From: Gammaproteobacteria bacterium
GTDB taxonomy: Bacteria > Pseudomonadota > Gammaproteobacteria > SZUA-140
DNA: 47,246 nt
Reading direction: 5' to 3'
Assembly (NCBI GenBank): GCA_020847075.1
Contig: JADLCS010000069.1
Coordinates: 1-47,246 of the forward strand
This document shows, one piece after another, positions 26,676 to 37,579 of this stretch. Positions within the stretch are counted from its first letter, which is position 1. Every line of letters begins with the position of its first letter. The position numbers and the translations under genes were made by a program. Under the pieces are notes generated by a model. That model saw nothing but the letters and a program-made list of their open reading frames with translations, was not told where the DNA came from and searched no databases.

Positions 26676-28970
26676 TCAGAAGAAAAACGACCCGAGCGTA
26701 AACTGGAATCTTTCCGTATCGTCCCCCGGCCGGTCGTTCATGGGCCAGGCCAGGCTGAAGGTCATCGGGGCGATCGGAGTGAACCACAGGACGGAGACGC
26801 CTACCGACCGACGCAGTTCCCCGGCGTCGAAGTCGCCCACGTCCGCAAAGACATTACCAATATCAAAGAATGTGCTCACGCGCAACGATTTGTTGTCCGC
26901 CGCGAACGGGGCCGGGAAGATGAATTCCAGGTTGCCCACGGTCTTGAAGGCGCCGCCGCGGGCATCGCCGTCCTCCTGCGGCCCGAGCGAATTGGAGCTG
27001 TAGCCACGCACGGATTCGGGGCCGCCGGCGTAGAAGTTTTCGAAGAACGGCAGCCCGGAGGTATCCCCGTAGCTGTCGCCATAGCCGACATCGCCCTTCA
27101 ACAGCAGGGTGTAATCCCCGTACAGCGGCAGGTACTGGAGGGCGCGGTAACGCAGTTTGTAGTATTCCAGCCCGCTGCCCGGCAGGGCGACCTCGGTGCT
27201 GATGCTGTGCAGCCGGCCGCGGCTGGCCAGGATGGCGCGGTTGCGGGTGTCGTGGGTGAAGCCGCCGGTCAGCTTGAAGATATCGAAGTGGTCGGAGTTG
27301 TCCGCGATGAAATCGAAGATCGATTGCGGCGTGTTGCTGGTGGTATCGACGCTGGTGTTCTCGTAGCCGAGCGACAGGTTGGCGGTGTTGAACTCGCTCA
27401 GCGGGAAACCGTAATCGACGCTGACGCCGCGCACGTCGGTGGTGTAATCCACCACGATCGAGGTCTCGCCCGCGTCGGTCTCCCGGCTGAAGATGCTGAA
27501 ACCGCGGCTGATGCCCTCCAGGGTGTAATAGGGATTGGTGTAGGAAAAGCTGTAGGTCCGGTTGATCGTGCTGTTGTTCACCGTGGCGCTGACGCGCTTG
27601 CCGGTGCCGAGCACGTTGTTCTGGCTGATGCTCGCGTTGACCAGGAAGCCCTGCGACTGCGAGTAGCCGATACCCGCGGTCAGCGAGCCGGAGGGGCGTT
27701 CCTTGACGGAGAGGTTGACGTCGACCTGGTCGGCCACGCCGGGCACGGCCGGCGTCTCCACCGTCGCCTCCTCGAAGTAGCCGAGCCGGTCCAGCCGGGT
27801 ACGCGACAGATTGACCTTGTCGGTGGAGATCCAGCCGCCCTCCATCTGGCGCACCTCGCGCCGGATGACCTCGTCCTGGGTCTTGAGGTTGCCCGCGACG
27901 TTGACCCGGCGCACATAGATGCGCCGGCCGGGATCGACGAAGAACACCAGCTCGACCTCGCGCTTTTCCTTGTCCACCTTGGGCGAGGGATTGACGTTGG
28001 AGAAGGCGTAGCCCTCCTTGCCCAGGCGCTCGCTGATGGCGGCGGCGCTCTGCGTCGCGGCCTTGCGCGAGAACACGTCTCCCGCCCGGATGCTGACGAG
28101 CTTGCGCATCTCCTCCTCCGGGACGATCAGGTCGCCCGCGAGTTGGACACCGGAAATGGTGTACTTCTCCCCCTCGGTGACGTTGATCGTGACGTAGACG
28201 TCGCTCTTGTCCGGCGTGACCGACACCTCGGTGGAGTCGATGGAGAAATTGATGTAGCCGTTGTCGAGGTAGTGCGAACGCAGCGATTCCAGGTCGCCGG
28301 ACAGCTTGCGGCTGGAGTACTGGTCGCTGTCGGAGAAGAACGAGAACATGGCGCGCGGGCTGAGCTCGAAGGAATCCAGCAGCTCCTTGTCGCTGAACGC
28401 CCGGTTGCCGATGATATTGATGCGGCGCAGGCGCGCCACGCTGCCCTCGTCGATGTCGATGACGAGGTCGACGCGATTGTCGGTGAGCTCGGTGACGGTG
28501 CTCTGCACCTTGACGCCGTACTTGCCCTGGCTGAAATACTGCCGTTCCAGCTCGAGCTTCATCTTCTCCAGCGAGGAGCGGTCGAAGATGCTGCCCTCGG
28601 ACAGGCCGATCGACTTCAGCGCGTCCTTCAACTGGTCCGTGGTGATGTCCTTGTTGCCCTCGATCTTGACGGTGGCGATGGCCGGCCGCTCCTCCACCCG
28701 CACGACCAGTACGTCCCCGTCCTCGCCCAGGCGGATGTCGTTGAAGAAACCGGTCTTGAACAGGGCGCGGATGGTGCCGGCGGTGCGCCCGGCGTCGAAG
28801 GTCTCGCCCACGTTCACGGGCAGGTAGTTCAGTACCGTGCCGAGCGAGATGCGCTGCAGGCCCTCCACCCGGATGTCCCGGACGACGAAGGCGTCGAACG
28901 ACCAGGCGCAGCACGACGCCGTCAGGCCGAGTATCAAAACGATCAGTCTGTAACGCACGCGGGAAATCAT
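26676..28970 (-). CDS. bamA: Outer membrane protein assembly factor BamA
   Basis: Core of the BAM complex that folds beta-barrels into the outer membrane. It has 764 residues. The signal peptide (1-24, ending CAWSFDA region) precedes five POTRA domains, about 25-425: the first starts FVVRDIRVEGLQRISLGTV and the last contains IYVRRVNVAGN. A 16-strand barrel follows, about 430-764, with the conserved loop motif VRGY in GGPESVRGYSSNSLGP, and the C-terminal strand ending LGSFFF. ATG 28970 is 22 bases after rseP. It sits between the protease RseP and the chaperone Skp, all part of envelope biogenesis. Confidence 0.97.
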   Translation of the reverse strand: MISRVRYRLIVLILGLTASCCAWSFDAFVVRDIRVEGLQRISLGTVLNYLPVNVGETFDAGRTAGTIRALFKTGFFNDIRLGEDGDVLVVRVEERPAIATVKIEGNKDITTDQLKDALKSIGLSEGSIFDRSSLEKMKLELERQYFSQGKYGVKVQSTVTELTDNRVDLVIDIDEGSVARLRRINIIGNRAFSDKELLDSFELSPRAMFSFFSDSDQYSSRKLSGDLESLRSHYLDNGYINFSIDSTEVSVTPDKSDVYVTINVTEGEKYTISGVQLAGDLIVPEEEMRKLVSIRAGDVFSRKAATQSAAAISERLGKEGYAFSNVNPSPKVDKEKREVELVFFVDPGRRIYVRRVNVAGNLKTQDEVIRREVRQMEGGWISTDKVNLSRTRLDRLGYFEEATVETPAVPGVADQVDVNLSVKERPSGSLTAGIGYSQSQGFLVNASISQNNVLGTGKRVSATVNNSTINRTYSFSYTNPYYTLEGISRGFSIFSRETDAGETSIVVDYTTDVRGVSVDYGFPLSEFNTANLSLGYENTSVDTTSNTPQSIFDFIADNSDHFDIFKLTGGFTHDTRNRAILASRGRLHSISTEVALPGSGLEYYKLRYRALQYLPLYGDYTLLLKGDVGYGDSYGDTSGLPFFENFYAGGPESVRGYSSNSLGPQEDGDARGGAFKTVGNLEFIFPAPFAADNKSLRVSTFFDIGNVFADVGDFDAGELRRSVGVSVLWFTPIAPMTFSLAWPMNDRPGDDTERFQFTLGSFFF

Positions 28971-28992
28971 CCGATGATTCAGGGGGGCCGCC

Positions 28993-30357
28993 TCAACCGA
29001 AGAGCTGAACGATATCGTTGTAGAACGCCAGGATCATGACTCCGATCAGGAGGGCGATGCCGATGCGCTGACCGAAGCCCTGCGCCTCCTCCGACAGGGG
29101 ACTGCCCTTGACCAGCTCGATGAGATAGTACAGCAGATGACCGCCGTCCAGCACCGGGATGGGCAAAAGATTGAGCAGCCCGAGACTGATGCTGATCAGG
29201 GCCAGGAAACCGATGAACTGGACCATGCCGGCGTCGGCGGAGGCGCCGGCGTACTGGGCGATGCGGATCGGGCCGCCGAGATTGGAGGCCGAGACCTCGC
29301 CGTCCACCATGCTGACCAGCATCTTGGCCGTCAGCCAGGTCATGTCCCAGGTGCGCTCGGCCGCGACCAGCAGCGCCGTCGGCGCCGAGTAGCGTTCCTT
29401 GGCGCGCAGCTCGTCGGCCTGGCCGGCCTCGATCTTCACCGCGGCGCCGATGCGGCCGATGTCGCCCTGCTCCGTCGTCACGCGCTGCGGCCGCAATCCG
29501 ATGTCGATCGTCTCGCCGCCGCGCTCGACCCGGGCGTCGAGGTCCTGCTCCGGGCGCGCGCGCACGTACTCGACCCACTCCTCCCACTGCGCGATCGGTC
29601 GGCCGTCCACCGCGAGGATACGGTCACCCACGCGCAGTCCGGCCTGCTCCGCCGCACCGCCGGGCTCCAGCGTGCCGATCACCGCCTCCAGGCGGGGCCG
29701 GTACATCCCGAGGCCGATCACCTGCAGCAGGTTGGAGCGATCGACGCCGGCGGGCAGGCGATCGAAATCCAGCTCGCGCCGGCGTTCCACCTGGTCGGAG
29801 TCCACCACGGTCACCGCGACGCGTTCGCCGCCCAGGCTGCGGTTGAGCAATTCGAGGAACACCATGTTCCAGGTCGCCGTGTCCCGCCCGTCGACGCGGG
29901 TGATCAGGTCGCCGGTCCGGAATCCGGCCTCCCCCGCCAGCGAATCCTGGTTCACCTCGCCGACCAACGGCTTGATCCCGTCGACGCCGAGCACGAAGAC
30001 CAGCCAGTAGGCCAGGATGGCGAACAGGAAATTGAAGACCGGACCGGCCGCGACGATAGCGAAGCGGCTCCCCAGCGGTTTGCGATTGAAGGCGCGCGGC
30101 AGCTCCTCCTCCTTCACCGGCGCCTCGCGTTCGTCGAGCATCTGCACGTAACCGCCCAGCGGCAGCGCCGCGATGACGTACTCGGTCTCGTCGTTGCGGC
30201 GGCGCCAGCTCCACAGGGGCATGCCGAAACCGACCGAGAAGCGCAGCACCTTGACCCCGAGCCGGCGCGCGACGATGAAATGCCCGAACTCATGCACCGT
30301 CACCAGGACCCCGATGGCGACGATGAAGAAAAAGACGGAGGACAGCACGCCGTTCAC
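28993..30357 (-). CDS. rseP: Site-2 protease RseP (RIP zinc metalloprotease)
   Basis: Intramembrane metalloprotease that cleaves anti-sigma factor RseA after DegS and also clears signal peptides. It has 454 residues. The zinc motif HEFGH is at 22-26 in the first span, the third ligand Asp is in [12 protein letters not shown] near 400, and two PDZ domains lie between about 125 and 300 ([19 protein letters not shown] and [15 protein letters not shown]). The start is GTG 30357, overlapping the dxr stop as GTGA; a longer 805-codon frame through dxr is a shadow. There are four predicted spans. Confidence 0.96.
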   Translation of the reverse strand: MNGVLSSVFFFIVAIGVLVTVHEFGHFIVARRLGVKVLRFSVGFGMPLWSWRRRNDETEYVIAALPLGGYVQMLDEREAPVKEEELPRAFNRKPLGSRFAIVAAGPVFNFLFAILAYWLVFVLGVDGIKPLVGEVNQDSLAGEAGFRTGDLITRVDGRDTATWNMVFLELLNRSLGGERVAVTVVDSDQVERRRELDFDRLPAGVDRSNLLQVIGLGMYRPRLEAVIGTLEPGGAAEQAGLRVGDRILAVDGRPIAQWEEWVEYVRARPEQDLDARVERGGETIDIGLRPQRVTTEQGDIGRIGAAVKIEAGQADELRAKERYSAPTALLVAAERTWDMTWLTAKMLVSMVDGEVSASNLGGPIRIAQYAGASADAGMVQFIGFLALISISLGLLNLLPIPVLDGGHLLYYLIELVKGSPLSEEAQGFGQRIGIALLIGVMILAFYNDIVQLFG

Positions 30358-31544
30358 GGCATCACCTCCAGCGCGGCGTCGTGTATCCACGCGTCGGCAC
30401 AGGCGCGCGCGGCGCGATCGGCCTCGAGGATGCCGTCCAGGCTCGCCGCCTCGCGCGCCGGCACGGCGGCCAGCGCGGCCTCGACCACGGCCGGGATATC
30501 GGTGAAACGCAGCCGGCGCTCGAGGAAGGCGTGCACCGCGACCTCGTTGGCGGCGTTCATGACGGCGGGCGCGGTGCCACCCGCGCGCGCTGCCTCGAAG
30601 GCGATGCGCAGGCAGGGGAAACGTTCGCAGTCCGGCGCTTCGAAATCGAGCCGGGCGACCCCGCACAGATCGAGACACCCGGCCCCGGATTCCATGCGTT
30701 CCGGCCAGGCCAGCGCGTGCGCGATCGGGATGCGCATATCGGGGCTCGCGAGTTGCGCCAGCATGGAGCCGTCGACGTATTCGACCAGGGAATGGATCAC
30801 GCTCTGCGGATGCACCACGACCTCGATCCTGGACGGGTCCGCGTCGAACAGCCACTTCGCTTCGATGACTTCCAGCCCCTTGTTCATCATGGTCGCGGAA
30901 TCGACCGATATCTTGCGCCCCATCACCCAGTTCGGGTGCGCGCAGGCCTGCTCCGGCCGCACCTCGCGCAGCGAGCGCGGCTGCTGGCGGAACGGCCCGC
31001 CCGAGGAGGTCAGCAGGATACGCCGCACCCCCACCCGCTCCAGCCCGCGGGAATACTCCGCCGGCATGCACTGGAACACGGCGTTGTGCTCGCTGTCGAT
31101 CGGCAGCAGCACGGCGCCGTGGGCGCGCACCTCGTCCATGAACAGGGGGCCCGCCATCACCAGGGCCTCCTTGTTCGCCAGCAGGACGCGCTTGCCGGCG
31201 CGCACCGCAGTGAGCGTGGGCAGCAGGCCCGCGGCGCCGACGATCGCCGCCATGACGCAGTCCGCCTCGGGCAGGCCCGCGGCGAGGCACAGACCCTCCA
31301 TGCCGGCCGCCACGCGCGTGACGGATCCTGCTTCGACCAGTTTTCGCTCCAGACGTTCCGCCGCGGCCGGGTCCGCCATCACGGCGAGCCCGGGGCGGTG
31401 ACACAGGCATTGCTCGAACAGACGATCGACGTCGGTGCTGGCGGTCAACGCGACCACCCGGTAGCGGTCGGGCCGGCGCGCGAGGACGTCCAGGGTATTG
31501 ACCCCGATCGAGCCCGTGGCGCCGAGGATGGTCACGCCGATCAC
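30354..31544 (-). CDS. dxr: 1-deoxy-D-xylulose 5-phosphate reductoisomerase
   Basis: Second step of the MEP isoprenoid pathway: converts DXP to MEP with NADPH and a divalent metal. It has 396 residues. The nucleotide motif [13 protein letters not shown] is at 8-20. [26 protein letters not shown] and the substrate loop SSGGPFR are typical. [21 protein letters not shown] carries metal and phosphate contacts. The start is GTG 31544, overlapping the cdsA stop as GTGA. It sits directly after cdsA and before rseP. Product flux feeds UppS, whose gene is just upstream. Confidence 0.97.
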   Translation of the reverse strand: MIGVTILGATGSIGVNTLDVLARRPDRYRVVALTASTDVDRLFEQCLCHRPGLAVMADPAAAERLERKLVEAGSVTRVAAGMEGLCLAAGLPEADCVMAAIVGAAGLLPTLTAVRAGKRVLLANKEALVMAGPLFMDEVRAHGAVLLPIDSEHNAVFQCMPAEYSRGLERVGVRRILLTSSGGPFRQQPRSLREVRPEQACAHPNWVMGRKISVDSATMMNKGLEVIEAKWLFDADPSRIEVVVHPQSVIHSLVEYVDGSMLAQLASPDMRIPIAHALAWPERMESGAGCLDLCGVARLDFEAPDCERFPCLRIAFEAARAGGTAPAVMNAANEVAVHAFLERRLRFTDIPAVVEAALAAVPAREAASLDGILEADRAARACADAWIHDAALEVMP

Positions 31545-32393
31545 GCCACCACCCCCTGCCAGATCAGGCCCAGCGCGAACACCGGCGCGGCCGCGGTCAC
31601 GCTGTCGATGCGGTCGAGCATACCGCCATGGCCCGGCAACAGACGTCCGCTGTCCTTCACCCCCGCCAGACGTTTGACCATGCTCTCGAACAGATCACCG
31701 ATGATGGAAAACAGTACCGTCACGAAACTCAGCAGCGCCAGCGTCACCAGCGTGCGCCAGTCGAGACCGAACCACAGGCCGCCGCCGAGCGCCAGGAGCA
31801 AGGCCACGGCGAGCCCGCCGTACACCCCTTCCCAGCTCTTGCCCGGGCTGACCTCCGGCGCGAGCTTGGTGCGGCCCCACAGGCGCCCCGCGACGTAGGC
31901 GCCGCTGTCCGCCCCCCACACCAGGAGCATCAGCAGCAGCACGAGATAGCCGCCCGCGAAGGCATTGCCGTGGAGGACGACCAGACCGAGCCAGGCCGGC
32001 AGCAATACGACGACACCGAGCATACCGAAAAGCCAGCGGGGAGGAAAACTCCGCGGGCGGTCCGCCCGCAGGGAGTGCAGGAAACCGTGCGGGTCCCGGC
32101 TGTAGCGCCGGATCCACACCATGGCGACGCCCCACCACACCACGGCGCCCGCCAGTATGGCATGACGCAGCAGCGGAACGCTGGCGAGCCATGCCGCGCC
32201 GCCGAGGGCGGCGCCCATGATCACGAGATAGGCGACGCGCTCCCCGTTCCCGCTCAGGCCGACCAGCCCCGCCCATTCCCACGCCCCGAGCAGGACCATC
32301 AGCGCGATGATCAGCGCGAAGTACGGCGTGGGGAGCGCCAGCACGCACCACACGAAGAGAGGGAGCAGTACCGCGATCGTGAGGAGGCGCTGC

Positions 32394-32401
<8 letters not shown>
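31541..32401 (-). CDS. cdsA: Phosphatidate cytidylyltransferase
   Basis: Makes CDP-diacylglycerol, the precursor of all membrane phospholipids, from phosphatidate and CTP. It is an inner-membrane protein of 286 residues with about eight spans. The PROSITE-type signature is complete near the C-terminus: [25 protein letters not shown]. The start is set at GTG 32401 ([15 protein letters not shown] aligns with the family start MLKQRIIT), overlapping the uppS stop by 8 bases. An in-frame ATG at 32425 would add eight residues inside uppS and is the alternative. Confidence 0.94.
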
Positions 32402-33179
<778 letters not shown>

Positions 33180-33243
33180 GGAGATGCGAACCTGGCTGAT
33201 GATCGGGAAGGTCCCGTGACTTTGGACGGCGGCCGTGGAGGCG

Positions 33244-33801
33244 TCACACCTCCATCAGTTCGGCTTCCTTTTCCTGCAGCAGCTTCTCCGCCTCCGCGAC
33301 GTACTTGTCGGTCAGGGCCTGGATCTCCTCCTGGCCGCGGCGCTCCTCGTCCTCGGTGATCTCCTTCTCCTTGAGCAGATCCTTGAGATCGGTGTTGGCG
33401 TCACGGCGCACGTTGCGGATGGCGACCCGCGCGGCCTCCGCCTCGCCCCGCACCACCTTGACGAAATCGCGCCGGCGCTCCTCCGTCAGCGGCGGCAGCA
33501 CCACGCGGATGACGCTGCCGGACGTGGAGGGGTTGAGCCCGAGATTGGAGGTCGTGATGGCCTTCTCCACCGCCTGCACCATGGCCTTCTCCCACGGCGT
33601 GACGGTGAGCATGCGCGCATCGGCGGCGACGACGGTGGCCACCTGGCTCAGCGGCACCTCGTTACCGTAGTACGACACCCGGATATGGTCCAGGAGACTG
33701 GTATGCGCGCGTCCGGTGCGCACCTTGGAGAATTCCTGCTTGAGCGAATCGATGGACTTGCGCATGCGGGATTCCGCGTCTTTCCTGATATCGGTGATCA
33801 T
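33244..33801 (-). CDS. frr: Ribosome recycling factor
   Basis: With EF-G splits ribosomes after termination. It has 185 residues, exactly the family length. The start [20 protein letters not shown] and the segment [19 protein letters not shown] (near 32-50) are typical, as is the C-terminal helix [27 protein letters not shown] 33801 is 10 bases after pyrH on the same strand, so it is coupled to it. Confidence 0.97.
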   Translation of the reverse strand: MITDIRKDAESRMRKSIDSLKQEFSKVRTGRAHTSLLDHIRVSYYGNEVPLSQVATVVAADARMLTVTPWEKAMVQAVEKAITTSNLGLNPSTSGSVIRVVLPPLTEERRRDFVKVVRGEAEAARVAIRNVRRDANTDLKDLLKEKEITEDEERRGQEEIQALTDKYVAEAEKLLQEKEAELMEV

Positions 33802-33811
33802 CCTTCGCTCC

Positions 33812-34543
33812 TTATTCGACGACCGTTCCTTCGTTCCCTTCCATGACCACGCGGCGCAGCGCGCCGGGCTTGTTGATGTTGAATACGCGCAGCGGCATGC
33901 GGTTGTCGCGGCACAGAACGATGGCGGTGGCGTCCATCACGTCGAGCTTGCGATGCAGCACGTCGTCGTAGGTCAGGCGGGGATAGAACTCCGCGTCGGC
34001 GTACTTGTGCGGATCGGCCGAGTAGACGCCGTCGACCTTGGTCGCCTTCAGCACGGCGTTGGCGCCGACCTCGATGCCGCGCAGGCTGGCAGCGGAGTCG
34101 GTGGTGAAAAAGGGATTGCCGGTGCCGGCGGCGAACACCACCACACGCCCCTTTTCCAGGTGGCGGATGGCGCGGCGCCGGATATAGTCCTCGCAGATCT
34201 GATGGATCTGGATCGCCGACATCACGCGGGCGTACATGCCGTGCTTCTCCAGCGCGTCCTGGATCGCGAGCGCGTTGATCACAGTCGCCAGCATGCCCAT
34301 GTGGTCGCCGGTGACGCGATCCAGCCCGCCCTGGGCGAGCTGGATACCGCGGAAGATATTGCCGCCGCCGATCACCAGGGCGACCTGGATGCCGTGATCG
34401 ATCAGATCCTTCACCTCGAGGGCGATACGGTTGATCACGGCGGTGTTGATGCCGTAATCATCGTCGCCCATCAGGGCTTCGCCGCTCAGCTTGAGCAGGA
34501 TGCGGCTGTACAGAGGCTGCGAGGAACCCGACCGCGACGGCAT
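33812..34543 (-). CDS. pyrH: Uridylate kinase
   Basis: Phosphorylates UMP to UDP with ATP; hexameric and controlled by GTP and UTP in the family. It has 243 residues. [17 protein letters not shown] near 16-32, GGGNIFRGI near 62-70, the [14 protein letters not shown] segment and [21 protein letters not shown] are typical. The C-terminal [13 protein letters not shown] is standard. It starts four bases after the tsf stop. Confidence 0.97.
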   Translation of the reverse strand: MPSRSGSSQPLYSRILLKLSGEALMGDDDYGINTAVINRIALEVKDLIDHGIQVALVIGGGNIFRGIQLAQGGLDRVTGDHMGMLATVINALAIQDALEKHGMYARVMSAIQIHQICEDYIRRRAIRHLEKGRVVVFAAGTGNPFFTTDSAASLRGIEVGANAVLKATKVDGVYSADPHKYADAEFYPRLTYDDVLHRKLDVMDATAIVLCRDNRMPLRVFNINKPGALRRVVMEGNEGTVVE

Positions 34544-34547
34544 CCGT

Positions 34548-35435
34548 TCAGCCCCCGCGAACCTGCGCCATCACTTCCGCGGCGAAATCGGTCGCGGCCT
34601 TCTCGATGCCCTCGCCGACCTCGAAACGCTGGAAGCGCACCACCCGCGCCTTCGCCTTTTCGAGCAGCTTGCCGACGGTGGTCTCGGGATCCTTCACGAA
34701 CGGCTGCCCCAGCAGGGTGACCTCGGCGAGGAACTTCTTGATGCGCCCCTCCACCATCTTCGCGACGATCTCCGCCGGCTTGCCGCTCTCGGCGGCCTGC
34801 GCGCTGAAGATCTCGCGTTCCTTCGCGATCACATCCGCCGGCACGTCCTGCTCGGAGACCGCGACCGGGCGGCTGGCGGCGATATGCATCGCGATGTCCT
34901 TCGCCAGCACGGTGTCCCCGCCCTGCAGCTCCACCAGCACGCCGATGCGGATGCCGTGCATGTAGCCGCCGACGATGCCGCCCTGCGCCTGGTAGCGGAC
35001 CATGCGGCGCAGATTGACGTTCTCGCCGATCTTCGCGATCAGCTCCTTGCGCGCCGTATCGATCGTGGCCTCCGCGCCGGTCGCGGCGGGCAGCGCGAGC
35101 AGTTGCTCGACGTCTTCCACCCGCGCCTCCACGGCGCGCTTCAGCGTCTGGGAGGCGAAGGCGTTGAAGTCATCGCCCTTGGCCACGAAATCGGTCTCGC
35201 TGTTGACCTCGATCATCGTGCCCTGGCCGCCGTCGGCGGCGACCTGCATGACGATGCAGCCGTCCGCCGCGGTGCGGCCGGCCTTCTTGCCGGCCTTCAC
35301 CAGACCCTGCTTGCGCATCAGGTCGATGGCGGCGTCCACATCCCCCTGGGTCTCGACCAGGGCCTTCTTGCATTCCATCAGCCCGGAGCCGGTGCGCTCG
35401 CGCAACTCCTTGACCTGTGCTGCTGTAATTTCCAT
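34548..35435 (-). CDS. tsf: Elongation factor Ts
   Basis: Nucleotide exchange factor for EF-Tu. It has 295 residues. The N-terminal ubiquitin-associated-like part contains [16 protein letters not shown]; the EF-Tu contact [10 protein letters not shown] follows near 80-90. The C-terminal core runs to the end ([13 protein letters not shown]). It is 39 bases after rpsB, the usual rpsB-tsf operon. ATG 35435 is the family start. Confidence 0.97.
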   Translation of the reverse strand: MEITAAQVKELRERTGSGLMECKKALVETQGDVDAAIDLMRKQGLVKAGKKAGRTAADGCIVMQVAADGGQGTMIEVNSETDFVAKGDDFNAFASQTLKRAVEARVEDVEQLLALPAATGAEATIDTARKELIAKIGENVNLRRMVRYQAQGGIVGGYMHGIRIGVLVELQGGDTVLAKDIAMHIAASRPVAVSEQDVPADVIAKEREIFSAQAAESGKPAEIVAKMVEGRIKKFLAEVTLLGQPFVKDPETTVGKLLEKAKARVVRFQRFEVGEGIEKAATDFAAEVMAQVRGG

Positions 35436-35474
35436 CTTCCGACCTCGTATGTCTGTTGATCCTGCGGCGTCCGC

Positions 35475-36404
35475 TCAGGCCTCGGCGACCGGCTGGCCCT
35501 CGGTCCCGGTGCCATCGGCCGGCTTCTTGCGGGCACGGGCCTTGGGCGCCGTCACGGTTTCCTCCGCGCCGCCGTCGCCGCCTGCATCGCGGGCCGCGCC
35601 CTTGCGCTTGACGGCGACCTTCTTGGCGGCGGTCTTCTTGCCGGGCGCCCTGGTCTGGGACGGCGCGCCGTTCTCGTCCACCTCGACGAATTCGTCGGCC
35701 TCTCCCTGCGTGTGCAGGGCGGCGGCGCGGCCTTCCATGATCGCGGCGGACGCCGCTCCCAGATACAGCTTGATCGCGCGGATGGCGTCGTCGTTGCCCG
35801 GGATCGGGTAGTCGACGCCGACCGGATTGCAATTCGTATCGACGACCGCCACCACCGGGATGCCGAGCTTCGCGGCCTCGCTGACGGCGATCTTCTCATG
35901 GCCGACGTCGATCACGAGCAGGGCGTCGGGCAGTCCGGCCATATCCTTGATGCCGCCCAGGCTGCGCTCGAGCTTCTCCAGTTCGCGCCGGCGGGTCAGT
36001 CCTTCCTTCTTGTTGATGCGCTCGTGCCCGCCGCCCTCTTCGAACAGCGCCTCGAGATCCTTCAGCCGCTTGATCGACTGCCTGACCGTCTTGAAATTGG
36101 TCAGCATGCCGCCCATCCAACGCTGGCTGACGTAGGGCATGCCGCAGCGCGCCGCCTCTTCCTGGATGATGTCGCGCGCCGCGTGCTTGGTCCCGACGAA
36201 CAGGATCTTGCCGCGGTTGGCCGCGAGGCGACCGAGAAAATTCATCGCGTCGTTGAACAGCGGGAGGGTGTGCTCAAGATTGATGATGTGGATCTTGCTG
36301 CGCTCGCCGTAGATGTACGGCGCCATCTTGGGGTTCCAGAAACGGCTCTGATGGCCGAAATGCACGCCAGCTTCCAGCATCTGGCGCATGGTAACGTTTG
36401 CCAT
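35475..36404 (-). CDS. rpsB: 30S ribosomal protein S2 with long charged C-terminal tail
   Basis: Small-subunit protein that recruits S1. It has 309 residues against about 241 in E. coli. The conserved body ([22 protein letters not shown] to [13 protein letters not shown] near 1-216) is intact. The extra part (about 236-309) is low-complexity and rich in Ala, Lys, Gly and Glu, with [14 protein letters not shown] and KARARKKP stretches, likely disordered. The ATG at 36404 follows AAGGAG; a longer frame up to 36488 covers the leader and is rejected. First gene of the operon, with a structured 5' leader. Confidence 0.97.
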   Translation of the reverse strand: MANVTMRQMLEAGVHFGHQSRFWNPKMAPYIYGERSKIHIINLEHTLPLFNDAMNFLGRLAANRGKILFVGTKHAARDIIQEEAARCGMPYVSQRWMGGMLTNFKTVRQSIKRLKDLEALFEEGGGHERINKKEGLTRRRELEKLERSLGGIKDMAGLPDALLVIDVGHEKIAVSEAAKLGIPVVAVVDTNCNPVGVDYPIPGNDDAIRAIKLYLGAASAAIMEGRAAALHTQGEADEFVEVDENGAPSQTRAPGKKTAAKKVAVKRKGAARDAGGDGGAEETVTAPKARARKKPADGTGTEGQPVAEA

Positions 36405-36567
36405 GGTGACTACACTCCTTTTAATGGGTTGATCCTCCACATACCCCACGTATCCACCCGCAGAGCGGGCACCCAGATACATGTGCACGGCATGTGTGTG
36501 AATTTCAGCCTGACAATCTGAGTCCTTCGCCCCGCGCGTAACGGGGAGGCGAAGGTCACGTATTATA
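36405..36567 (-). promoter_or_regulatory. rpsB promoter and structured leader
   Basis: On the minus strand TATAAT (36562-36567) is a good -10, placing the transcription start near 36555. From there the RNA begins with a strong hairpin: CCTTCGCC (36555-36548) pairs with GGCGAAGG (36531-36524), with CCCCG/CGGGG pairing inside. A second hairpin CCCGC-TCT-GCGGG lies at 36469-36457, then AAGGAG before the ATG. In gammaproteobacteria the rpsB leader is an S2 autoregulation site, so this one probably serves that purpose (inference). No strong -35 is seen. Confidence 0.55.
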
Positions 36568-36805
36568 CGTACTGAAATGTACTTTATATATAGTATGTTG
36601 CGCGCGTTTTATACCACATCCCGGGAGACAGTACAAATCCGGCGTATGCGCCCGGCGGGACGGGCGGCGCTGTAAATTTGCGCCGATCCACGGTACCATC
36701 CCCTTCCATGAAAGAATATCCAGGTATAACAGTCATGTATCCCCCCGTTTTCCGCCCGGGCACGGGCGCCCCCCGGCGCCGGGCCCCCGCCCCGGTCGCG
36801 AGCGC
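36405..36805. other. 401-base gap between divergent rpsB and map
   Basis: It holds the rpsB leader and promoter (36405-36590), an AT-rich block (36580-36600, TTTATATATAGTAT), and the map side. On that side TATAAC (36725-36730) is the only -10-like hexamer, without a clear -35. A C-rich segment (36741-36800) precedes map. A 35-codon open frame at 36708-36815 overlaps the map start but has no ribosome site or composition support. No RNA gene is seen. Confidence 0.6.
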
Positions 36806-37579
36806 ATGCCCATGAGCGTCCATATCAAGAGCGCGGACGAGATCGAAAAGATGCGCACCGCCGGCCGTCTCGCGGCCGAGGTGCTGCGCATGATCGCCCC
36901 CCACGTGGTGCCCGGCGTCACCACGGGCGCACTGGACGACATCTGCCACGACTACATCACCCGCGTGCAGGACGCGATCCCGGCGCCGTTGAATTACCAC
37001 GGATTCCCCAAATCCATCTGCACCTCGGTCAATCACCAGGTCTGTCACGGCATCCCCGGCGACAAGGTGCTCAAGAACGGTGACATCGTGAACATCGACA
37101 TCACCGTGTTGAAGGACGGCTATCACGGGGACACCAGCAAGATGTTCTTCGTCGGCGAACCGTCGATCATCGCGCGGCGCGTCACCCAGATCAGCTATGA
37201 ATGCCTGTGCCTCGGCATCGAGATGGTCCGGCCGGGCGTCCGCCTGGGCGACATCGGCTTCGCCATCCAGCACCACGCCGAATCGAACGGCATGTCGGTG
37301 GTGCGCGAATACTGCGGCCACGGCATCGGGCGCAACTTCCACGAGGAGCCCCAGGTGCTGCATTACGGCACGCCCGGCACCGGGCTCGCGCTCGAGCCCG
37401 GCATGATCTTCACCATCGAGCCGATGGTGAACGCCGGCAAGCGTCACGTGAAACTGATGCCCGATCAATGGACGGTGATCACCAAGGACCGCAGTCTTTC
37501 GGCCCAGTGGGAGCACACCATCCTCGTCACCGCGGACGGCCACGAGGCCCTGACCCGCCTGCCGGATGACCCGCTTTGA
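36806..37579 (+). CDS. map: Methionine aminopeptidase, type I
   Basis: Removes the initiator Met from nascent proteins. It has 257 residues. The five metal ligands of the pita-bread fold are visible: two Asp in NIDITVLKDGYHGDTS, His in GHGIGRNFHEEP, Glu in FTIEPMV and Glu in QWEHTILV. ATG 36806 or ATG 36812 (MSVHIKSADEIEKMR, closest to E. coli) may start it; neither has a clear ribosome site. It is divergent from rpsB and its stop overlaps glnD as TTGA. Confidence 0.96.
   Translation: MPMSVHIKSADEIEKMRTAGRLAAEVLRMIAPHVVPGVTTGALDDICHDYITRVQDAIPAPLNYHGFPKSICTSVNHQVCHGIPGDKVLKNGDIVNIDITVLKDGYHGDTSKMFFVGEPSIIARRVTQISYECLCLGIEMVRPGVRLGDIGFAIQHHAESNGMSVVREYCGHGIGRNFHEEPQVLHYGTPGTGLALEPGMIFTIEPMVNAGKRHVKLMPDQWTVITKDRSLSAQWEHTILVTADGHEALTRLPDDPL

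Noticed and set aside
36708-36815. 35-codon frame upstream of map (possible leader peptide)
   Set aside because: No ribosome site, Pro/Arg-rich from GC bias, overlaps the map start out of frame.
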